From NCBI RefSeq assembly GCF_000178475.1, contig NZ_ADNY01000001.1, positions 1 through 55,277 of the forward strand: a stretch of 55,277 nucleotides of DNA, read 5' to 3'. The translations under genes were made by a program, and so were the position numbers. Under the pieces are notes generated by a model, which was not told the DNA's origin, searched no databases, and saw only the letters and a list, made by a program, of their open reading frames with translations. Below, in pieces: positions 49,477 to 55,277 of this stretch (position 1 is its first letter; each line of letters opens with the position of its first letter). The DNA is from Lactobacillus amylolyticus DSM 11664. GTDB lineage: Bacteria > Bacillota > Bacilli > Lactobacillales > Lactobacillaceae.

Positions 49477-49862
49477 ATGAGATTAAAAAAGTACTATTTA
49501 TTTCTGTAGTTGCGGCAGCTTTTTCTGCCGTTTCTTTTAGTGCACCTGCTGCACAAGTCAAAGCTGAAACCACAAGCAGCGCAAATACCACTAATAACAG
49601 TAAATATACCTGGGGCTATCCTTTTGCCAGCCTCGCTAAAAATGGCGTTAAACCAATGTATAATTCGCAACTTTTTGGCATTACCGACTATGCTCGCTGC
49701 CTCAATCCATTAAGCTACTTCCATGACGGTTGGGACCTTGGTTTAACCAGAACCACTCACAAATACATTAACAAGCATGGCTATCCTTGCAATAACTGGT
49801 ACCGCAATGTAGGTACCTGGATGAATCCGGTAGCTATGATCGAAAAGAATTTAAATAAATAA
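49477..49862 (+). pseudogene. Secreted M23-type peptidase remnant, catalytic core deleted
   Basis: A decayed paralogue of the gene at 37458. ATG 49477 gives MRLKKYYLFL and stops; the true signal peptide (KKVLFISVVAAAFSAVSF to VKAETT) lies in another frame, reached by adding one A to the A6 run before 49491. That frame is then open to 49862. After SYFHDGWDLG, the sequence jumps to LTRTTHKYINKHGYPCNNW, whereas the intact paralogue has about 84 more residues there, including HxH. Both halves meet at a shared L-G, consistent with deletion at microhomology. No activity is expected. Confidence 0.85.
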
Positions 49863-49864
49863 AC

Positions 49865-49887
49865 AAGTCGCCCGAGCGCGGCTTTTT
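49865..49887 (+). terminator. Terminator after the M23 remnant
   Basis: AAGTCGC pairs with GCGGCTT (one G-T) over a six-base loop and is followed by T. It lies three bases after the stop. Confidence 0.65.
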
Positions 49888-49890
49888 CAT

Positions 49891-49898
49891 GCTATAAT
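49891..49898 (+). promoter_or_regulatory. Extended -10 promoter of the 98-residue gene
   Basis: TGC-TATAAT forms an extended -10 box 26 bases before the ATG at 49924; GAAAGAAGG serves as ribosome binding site. No -35 is evident. Confidence 0.55.
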
Positions 49899-49923
49899 CA
49901 AACTATTTGAAAGAAGGATTAAG

Positions 49924-50220
49924 ATGAACAACGAACAAGAAAAAAATGCATTAAAACAAAAATTGCAAGCATTAGCAGCAGAAAGTCCTCAAAAAGAGGT
50001 CTCTTATCAAGACCTTTTCTCTCCTGCTTTTATGCAAAAGTATACTGACTTTGCCAGTTTTAGCTTTTTCATGCACGGCCTAAAGATAAAGGATTTCAAT
50101 CAAATTGCTGATCTAAAAAAAGATCATCTGAATGACTTTGTTAAAAACAACTCTCACTTCACTAGTTGGGATGAAATGCAGCAAGCCGCCGTTAATGAAT
50201 ACATGACTAATCTTTTTTAA
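49924..50220 (+). CDS. Hypothetical 98-residue protein
   Basis: Not recognised. It starts MNNEQEKNALKQKLQALAAE, is soluble, helical and mixed in charge, with no cysteines, signal peptide or membrane segment. The middle (SPAFMQKYTDFASFSFFMHGL) is aromatic-rich and might form a hydrophobic core or a partner surface. It has its own promoter (extended -10), ribosome binding site and strong terminator, so it is a single-gene unit that is probably expressed. Neighbours give no functional hint. Confidence 0.75.
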   Translation: MNNEQEKNALKQKLQALAAESPQKEVSYQDLFSPAFMQKYTDFASFSFFMHGLKIKDFNQIADLKKDHLNDFVKNNSHFTSWDEMQQAAVNEYMTNLF

Positions 50221-50258
50221 CAAAAAAGGAAGCGAATTATCTCGCTTCCTTTTAATTT
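50221..50258. terminator. Bidirectional terminator between the 98-residue gene and the YitT gene
   Basis: AAAAAAGGAAGCGA and TCGCTTCCTTTT form an 8-bp stem flanked by A and T tracts. Confidence 0.88.
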
Positions 50259-50261
50259 TGT

Positions 50262-51140
50262 TTAAACTATTTCCTGCTCCTTGAACCTGCCATATACCTT
50301 TTCTACTTCACTGACACTTACGAAAGCATACGGATCAGCATGTTCAATAATTTGACGAATATCATACATGTCATAACGGTCAATAATCGTAATCAACACT
50401 GTCTTTTCAGTATGGCTATACGCACCTTCAGCATCGTGGATAATAGTAATACCACGGTGCATTTTATTTTGAATACCGTCAATAATACTTTGCGGATGCT
50501 CCGTGATGATCATCACCTGCATCTTCTTATGCTGAGTGTAAATCGCATCGATTACTCGTCCATTGATAAAGATAGTCAAAGCAGAATACAAAGCTCTGGT
50601 CCAGCCGAATACAAAACCAGCTGCCGCAATGATTACTAAATTTACGAGAATATTAAACTTGCCATAGCTAGTTCCCGTCTTCATTCGAAAAACTATTCCG
50701 ACAATATCCAAACCACCGGTAGAAATACCGTTCTTCAGCGCAAAGCCTGTACCAATCCCGTTAATCGTACCCCCGAAAATCGCACAAAGAAGTGGATCCC
50801 AGTGAACTTCCAAAGGTTGAATTACTCTCATCATGATTGAGCCTAAAACAACAGCAATAATCGTAAAGAAAGTAAATTTATGTCCGATCTTAGTCCAACC
50901 TAAAATGAATAATGGTACATTCAAAACAAAATACATCAAAGACGTCGAAATCGTGAACGGGAAAAAGCGTTCACTCACTGAGTTAATCAGCTGAGCAAAA
51001 CCGGTAATTCCGGATGAGTACATATGCCCCGGCGTCCAGAAAAAATTCAGGGCAATCGCAACAGCTATTGAATAAAACAAGGCTGCTGACAATTTAGAGA
51101 AGAAATTATATCTTCGATTAAACCTATCAAGTTGGTCCAT
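50262..51140 (-). CDS. YitT family membrane protein
   Basis: 292 residues. Five predicted helices span about residues 15-185, with GGTINGIGTGFALKNGISTGGLDIVG as the family block. The soluble C-terminal DUF2179 domain (from about 200) follows: VMIITEHPQSIIDGIQNKMHRG and EVEKVYGRFKE. Members are widespread in Firmicutes and of unknown transport role. Length and layout are normal. It is monocistronic, ending at a shared terminator. Confidence 0.9.
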   Translation of the reverse strand: MDQLDRFNRRYNFFSKLSAALFYSIAVAIALNFFWTPGHMYSSGITGFAQLINSVSERFFPFTISTSLMYFVLNVPLFILGWTKIGHKFTFFTIIAVVLGSIMMRVIQPLEVHWDPLLCAIFGGTINGIGTGFALKNGISTGGLDIVGIVFRMKTGTSYGKFNILVNLVIIAAAGFVFGWTRALYSALTIFINGRVIDAIYTQHKKMQVMIITEHPQSIIDGIQNKMHRGITIIHDAEGAYSHTEKTVLITIIDRYDMYDIRQIIEHADPYAFVSVSEVEKVYGRFKEQEIV

Positions 51141-51215
51141 CTATTTATTAGTCCTTAGATTTCATAAAAAACAATACATAGATAAGTTTAACAAAAATAC
51201 TTGATTGAACCAACT

Positions 51216-51749
51216 CTAATGTTTATTTTTGAACCGTGCTTGATAAGCTGCCCTTCCTGCGGATTCTTCCAGAGCATATCGTTCTGGATTCTTCTTATAA
51301 AAATCTTGGTGATATTCCTCTGCTGGATAAAAGGCAGATGCTTTCAAGATCTGCGTCACAATTGGTTTGTCGAAAATACCACTTTCGGCTAACTCTTTCT
51401 TGGATTCTTCAGCAATTTTCTTTTGTTCTTCAGAATTATAGTAAATTACTGGACGATACTGATCACCGCGGTCTTGAAACTGGCCCATTGCATCAGTTGG
51501 ATCCGCAACTTGCCAATAAAGGTCAACCAATTTTCGATAAGGAAATTTCTCTGGCTCGAAAGTGATTTTGACAGCTTCAGTATGACCTGTTTTACCGGTA
51601 CAAACTTCTTCATAAGTTGGATTAGCCACATGACCGCCAGTGTAGCCACTGACTACTTTTTCAATCCCGGGCAAAGTATCAAATGGCTCTACCATGCACC
51701 AGAAGCATCCCCCTGAAAAGATTGCTGTATCTAATTTTTTATCTGCCAT
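51216..51749 (-). CDS. msrA: Peptide methionine sulfoxide reductase MsrA
   Basis: 177 residues. The catalytic motif [11 protein letters not shown] near residue 15 is followed by [15 protein letters not shown] and HHQDF-type [11 protein letters not shown]. It repairs S-methionine sulfoxide in proteins using thioredoxin-type reductants. The family form here (C-x-x-C in FWC-M) uses the nearby cysteine for resolving. ATG 51749 has AGGAAAGGAA upstream. It lies downstream of the GH25 gene and a short degraded frame on the same strand. Confidence 0.95.
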   Translation of the reverse strand: MADKKLDTAIFSGGCFWCMVEPFDTLPGIEKVVSGYTGGHVANPTYEEVCTGKTGHTEAVKITFEPEKFPYRKLVDLYWQVADPTDAMGQFQDRGDQYRPVIYYNSEEQKKIAEESKKELAESGIFDKPIVTQILKASAFYPAEEYHQDFYKKNPERYALEESAGRAAYQARFKNKH

Positions 51750-51764
51750 ATAGATGTTCCTTTC

Positions 51765-51899
51765 CTACTTGATAACTTGTGCACCATGCAGATCAGGCTT
51801 CAGGTGAACTAATCGACCATCTAAGCCTTAAAGCTGCAAATGTTTGATAAATGCGCTGCTTCTTTCTGCTTTAATTACGGTCCAAACCTGAAGTTTTAT
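51765..51899 (-). pseudogene. Possible short gene remnant
   Basis: A 45-codon frame beginning with ATA gives KLQVWTVIKAERSSAFIKHLQL, then a TAA, then GLDGRLVHLKPDLHGAQVIK and a TAG. The composition is protein-like on both sides of the stop, and the terminal TAG abuts the msrA ribosome binding site. No family recognised; it may be a remnant or chance. It fills the gap between the GH25 gene and msrA. Confidence 0.3.
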
Positions 51900-51916
51900 T
51901 TTTATCTTTATTATAT

Positions 51917-53137
51917 TTATTCGATATTGCCTGCTTTAATGTAGCGAGCGACATTAATTCTGTAGTAGTACTTACCGTTTAATTTAACTTTCGCACCATA
52001 AACAGTTAGACTAGTTCCCTTCTTAAGAGTTGGAACGTAAACGCGTGTGCCCTTGCTGGTATATATGTAAGCATTATGACTTAACGTCTTGCGTGTACCA
52101 TCAATGTTGCTGGCAACAAGGTGTTGGTTGCTGCCAATCTTATAGAAGTTGCGACCATTAATCCGAACAATACCACCAAGAACTGTTACTTTGCTATAAG
52201 TTGGGTAAACATAGCTGCCTGAACGCTTGCCAGTTGAATCATAAACAGCTGCACGGTGCATAACCGTCTTAGTGGTTTTGACAGTCCTGGTAGTTGATGT
52301 ACTTCTTGAAACACTAGCTGAAGCCTGCTGATTAATATTGGTAGTAGCAGCTTGTGAGCTAGCGCTGCTTGTAGCAGTAGAGCTGGAGTTCATCGTTAAA
52401 GGCAACAATGAGATATTGCCGTCAACACTCAGACCGCGCCAATTATCAGTGAATTGCCAAATAATGACTCCGTCCATGGATGGGAAGTAATTGAAGTCAG
52501 CTGTATCAATTCGGCCCATCGTAGCATATGAAGCTACCCACAGTGAATTAGGATATTTGGCTAATACAGAACTTGTACTAATGTTGTTGTTCAAAATTGA
52601 AGCTGAAGAATAAAGCAAAGGTTGGTAACCTGCAGCTTCTACTTGGTCCATAAATGCTAAAATTGCAGTTGCATTTGCGCTTGCTGAACCAGTAACGACG
52701 TTGCCATCCCCTGTTTCATAGTCACAAGCAAGATAAGCACCTGATGGCAAACCCATTGATTTAGCTACAGAGACAGCGTACTTACCTTCAGCAGCTGCGG
52801 CTGAAGAATTAGAACTGAAAGTAGCAAAATGATAAGCCATTGGCAACATATTGTTAGCAATTGCACTATTGATTTGGCTTGCACCGTTTGGGTTTTGATA
52901 GCTTGTTCCTTCAGAAACCTTTACAATGGCAAATTGGCCGCCAGCTTTTGCCAAACTGCTTACATCACTGCTTTGGTAACTTGAAACATCTACACCATAT
53001 GATCTTGCGGCAACGCTAGTAGTTGAAGCTTTAACTTTAACTACCGTTGGCAAAACGTGATTATTGTTTAAAACAAATCCGGTCGCCAAAGCAGTCCCAC
53101 ATGCGAGTACCGCCAAAATCTTTTTCTTACTTTGCAT
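51917..53137 (-). CDS. Secreted GH25 lysozyme (muramidase) with C-terminal SLAP domain
   Basis: 406 residues. Signal peptide about 1-37 (hydrophobic AVLACGTALATGFVL, cleavage after VKAS-type site). The GH25 domain (about 45-245) shows YGVDVSSYQ, AIVKVSEGTSY, CDYETGDG (catalytic acid pair) and VIIWQFTDNW, and cleaves the MurNAc-GlcNAc bond. A Ser/Thr-rich linker leads to an S-layer-type domain (about 290-406) with two repeats such as AAVYDSTGKRSG and NAYIYTSKGTRV, which anchor SlpA-type proteins to the wall. Likely a surface autolysin. Paralogue of the gene at 53972. Confidence 0.93.
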   Translation of the reverse strand: MQSKKKILAVLACGTALATGFVLNNNHVLPTVVKVKASTTSVAARSYGVDVSSYQSSDVSSLAKAGGQFAIVKVSEGTSYQNPNGASQINSAIANNMLPMAYHFATFSSNSSAAAAEGKYAVSVAKSMGLPSGAYLACDYETGDGNVVTGSASANATAILAFMDQVEAAGYQPLLYSSASILNNNISTSSVLAKYPNSLWVASYATMGRIDTADFNYFPSMDGVIIWQFTDNWRGLSVDGNISLLPLTMNSSSTATSSASSQAATTNINQQASASVSRSTSTTRTVKTTKTVMHRAAVYDSTGKRSGSYVYPTYSKVTVLGGIVRINGRNFYKIGSNQHLVASNIDGTRKTLSHNAYIYTSKGTRVYVPTLKKGTSLTVYGAKVKLNGKYYYRINVARYIKAGNIE

Positions 53138-53266
53138 CTAATTACCCCGATCTTCTATTTTTATTCTTTTATTTTCAATTTACATTCTATCATGATTTGT
53201 ATTTTACAACCTTAAATTAGCATGACATTCAGTTAAATAAAATAAAGGCTTTGAACATTGCAAGCG

Positions 53267-53821
53267 CTACACTTTGAGGTCTGGCAAAGATAAGAGCCAA
53301 AGCCAGTAAATCGTTAAAATAATAATTAAAATTATTGCGATAAAAACAATTAATTTTTCAAAAGGACCACCAACTTTATAGTGAAGTTTTGGCCCATGGC
53401 ACTTTTTTCTAAAAGGCGTCAACCAATTTACGCCCCGCTTGCTAAAACTATCTTCCAATAAATGCAAAAAGTAACCGATCGTTAGTCCCAGCCATAAGCT
53501 GCTCCAATAATCTGGCAAATTCCATGAGGTAAATCTGATCGGCATTAATAGACTCATCAAAAAATAGATTCCGCCACTAAAAATCAGGAAGCCAATCAGT
53601 GAATGAGTGATTCCCCTGTGCCGCAAAAAAAGACTGAAATTGATGATAGACTTACGACTCACCGAACTATTATATTCATCAATATCTGGCAAGGAAGCAC
53701 CGACTCCAGTTCCCAGTAGCATGATAAATGATGATCCAGGATTTATCTGCAAATTGTTGGTTGCAGCCAGGCCGAATTCGATGAGGGCAATACTAAAAAT
53801 TCTATGGGAACGAGTTAACAC
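53267..53821 (-). CDS. YdjM-like membrane metal-dependent hydrolase (DUF457)
   Basis: 184 residues with four predicted helices. The His/Asp pattern of the YdjM/YfhO-type DUF457 family is seen: SHRIFS, LPDIDEYN, RHRGITHSLIGF, and GYFLHLLEDSFSKRGVNWLTPF. These conserved polar residues in a membrane setting suggest a metal site; function unknown. Two GTG codons, 53830 and 53821, are possible; 53821 is preferred because AGAGG then sits eight bases upstream and gives the family-like start MLTRSHRIF. It stands between the two GH25 lysozyme genes. Confidence 0.85.
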   Translation of the reverse strand: MLTRSHRIFSIALIEFGLAATNNLQINPGSSFIMLLGTGVGASLPDIDEYNSSVSRKSIINFSLFLRHRGITHSLIGFLIFSGGIYFLMSLLMPIRFTSWNLPDYWSSLWLGLTIGYFLHLLEDSFSKRGVNWLTPFRKKCHGPKLHYKVGGPFEKLIVFIAIILIIILTIYWLWLLSLPDLKV

Positions 53822-53918
53822 TTCTTTCACCTCTTCAAAACAGCTGTTCTCATTGTAGCATACAAAGCCATATCATTTTTATACTTTACATAATTATGCT
53901 TATATCATTGGGCACAAA

Positions 53919-53948
53919 AGAAAAAGTAGCTCAATCAAGCTACTTTCC
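53919..53948 (-). terminator. Terminator of the second GH25 gene
   Basis: AAAGTAGCT and AGCTACTTT pair over a six-base loop and are followed by a T-rich tract on the minus strand, 24 bases after the GH25 stop. Confidence 0.85.
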
Positions 53949-53971
53949 TCTTATTTTTAAAATCATTTGTC

Positions 53972-55117
53972 TTAAAAAGCACTAGCGGCCATGTAACGGT
54001 TCTTGTTTACTCTATAAGCTTTCACACCGTTAATTGTTCTTTGACCACCATAAGTTACAACAGTTGTACCACTAGCTACTGGTGAAGTTGAAGTTGTAAC
54101 GCCTTTATTATTAAAGATCGTAGTTGAACTCTTCAATACCCGCTTTACACCATCAATGTTAGCCAACTTAATGTAAGAATTGCTGCCGACACGATAGTAA
54201 CTGGTGTAATTAATCATGACAGCACCACCGTATATGTTGTAGGTCTTGTAAGTAGTAGCATATCTGCCTGTGAAGACGCCTTCGCTGTTGTAAATCTTAG
54301 ACTTGGTCATAACCGTCTTCTTAGCGGTTACGCTGCCTGCTGATGGAGCCTGGCTTGAAGCTGCTGTGCTTGAACTTGAAGTAGTCAATGGTAAAAGTGA
54401 AATGTTACCGTCAATGTTCAAACCACGCCAATTATCAGTAAATTGCCAAATAATAACACCATTCATTGATGGGAAGTAATTAAAGTTAGGGGTATCAATT
54501 CTACCCATCGTTGCGTAAGATGATACCCAAAGTGAATTTGGAAATGCAGCAGTAACTGCACTAGTATTGATGTTATTGTTTAATAATGAAGCGCCTGAGT
54601 AAAGCAATGGCTTGTAGCCGCTTGCCTTGATTTGTTTCATGAATGCGATAATTGCTTTGGCACTTGCTGATTTGCCACCATTTACATTATTGCCATCACC
54701 AGTTTCCCAGTCACAAGCAATGTATGAACCAGAAGTTAAACCATAGGCCTTTGCACTAGCAACGGCGTATTTTGCTTCTGCAACGGCTTGAGTAGAATTA
54801 GCACCAAACAAAGCAAAGTGATATGCCATTGGCATCATACCATTAGCCTTAGCTGAAGCAATTTGTGCCTTAGCTTTTGGGTTACGGTAACTGGTACCTT
54901 CACTTACTTTAACAATAGCAAACTTTGCACTGCTTGAGACACTTGATGATTGATAAGCAGAAACGTCCACACCATATGAACGTGGAGCAACTGTCGCTGC
55001 CTTAACGGTTTGCGTTTGCTTTGCTGAAAAACTATTGTTTGTAATTGTTACGCTTGCAGTAACTAACATGCTTGCGCAAGCTAAAATGCTTAAAATCTTT
55101 TTACTACTCTGTTGCAA
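53972..55117 (-). CDS. Secreted GH25 lysozyme with C-terminal SLAP domain (paralogue)
   Basis: 381 residues, starting at TTG 55117, which has GAGGG eight bases upstream. Signal peptide about 1-40. The GH25 domain carries YGVDVSAYQ, AIVKVSEGTSYR, CDWETGDG and VIIWQFTDNW, very close to the paralogue at 51917 but with a four-residue shorter loop after the first motif (SSSAKFAIV versus SSLAKAGGQFAIV). The linker is shorter. The SLAP domain (about 265-381) has YNSEGVFTGRY and TTIFNNKGVTT repeats. Both probably modify the wall at the surface; division of labour is unknown. Confidence 0.93.
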   Translation of the reverse strand: MQQSSKKILSILACASMLVTASVTITNNSFSAKQTQTVKAATVAPRSYGVDVSAYQSSSVSSSAKFAIVKVSEGTSYRNPKAKAQIASAKANGMMPMAYHFALFGANSTQAVAEAKYAVASAKAYGLTSGSYIACDWETGDGNNVNGGKSASAKAIIAFMKQIKASGYKPLLYSGASLLNNNINTSAVTAAFPNSLWVSSYATMGRIDTPNFNYFPSMNGVIIWQFTDNWRGLNIDGNISLLPLTTSSSSTAASSQAPSAGSVTAKKTVMTKSKIYNSEGVFTGRYATTYKTYNIYGGAVMINYTSYYRVGSNSYIKLANIDGVKRVLKSSTTIFNNKGVTTSTSPVASGTTVVTYGGQRTINGVKAYRVNKNRYMAASAF

Positions 55118-55277
55118 TTAAATTCCCTCATTTTTAAAACTTAAATTCAGTACTTATTCATACCTATCACGCTAACCATAATAACAGATTTGTAGTAGAA
55201 AGAATTTACAATACTATAACAAATCTTAGGACTTTTGTAATAAATAAAAAAAGAAACAGCCATTTTAAGCCAATGTT
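55118..55277. other. Window edge, upstream of the second GH25 gene
   Basis: This 160-base stretch is AT-rich and holds the TTG-start ribosome binding site of the GH25 gene and probably its promoter, though no clear -35/-10 pair was found. A TTGTAA (about 55206-55211) lies too far from any good -10. The edge sequence gives no gene. Confidence 0.5.

Noticed and set aside
51917..55117. GH25 lysozymes as part of a prophage
   Set aside because: They have signal peptides and S-layer-type wall anchors, and no holin, capsid, tail or integrase genes are nearby.
1..55277. CRISPR array, tRNA genes, insertion sequences
   Set aside because: No regularly spaced repeats, no tRNA-like sequence and no transposase frame were found, even beside the broken genes.

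Overview
The window is a low-GC Gram-positive chromosome segment, most consistent with the Lactobacillus delbrueckii/acidophilus group. Three things point there. Gene order matches Bacillus/Lactobacillus blocks: ypsA-gpsB-rnpB-rlmL, recU-pbp1A facing nth-dnaD-asnS-tseB-dinG, and phoH-ybeY-era-recO-glyQS-dnaG-rpoD. The complete mevalonate pathway uses a type 2 IPP isomerase. Two secreted lysozymes end in S-layer-type (SLAP) cell-wall domains. I do not claim a species. I see no prophage, insertion sequence, CRISPR array or tRNA, so this is ordinary chromosomal backbone.

Layout. 1-3600: partial membrane protein, metallophosphoesterase, rRNA methyltransferase, RNase P RNA, gpsB. 3682-7300: ypsA, then recU and a class A PBP on the opposite strand. 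7305-20405: one long minus-strand block for DNA repair, replication and cell wall (nth, dnaD, asnS, tseB, dinG, addA, rexB). 20487-24518: plus-strand mevalonate operon (mvk, mvaD, pmk, fni). 24565-28453: HAD phosphatase, rsmF and two poorly characterised genes. 28538-29365: signal peptidase I and a 62-residue protein. 29410-33867: Nramp transporter and a GntR/ABC operon. 33868-38120: broken pepT, nif3, trmK, a broken NUDIX gene and an M23-type peptidase. 38193-48291: the macromolecular synthesis block with a glycine T-box. 48489-55117: ppsR, a broken M23 gene, YitT, msrA, and two GH25-SLAP lysozymes flanking a YdjM-like protein.

Two themes run across the window. First, gene decay: the second ABC permease has two frameshifts, pepT has an internal deletion, the NUDIX gene has lost part of its catalytic box, the second M23 gene has lost its catalytic core and its start frame, and the Nramp gene has ACG where ATG is expected. 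Some lesions are single bases in homopolymers and could be sequencing errors. The pepT, NUDIX and M23 lesions are multi-base and are very unlikely to be. Second, Fe-S clusters are absent from the DNA-repair enzymes: Nth has lost all four usual cysteines, RexB the cluster ligands known from AddB, and DinG is of the cluster-free type. This fits the low-iron, manganese-based life style known for lactobacilli.

I found no clearly new multi-gene system. The least explained intact genes are the overlapping pair 26742-28453 and the 98-residue orphan at 49924.
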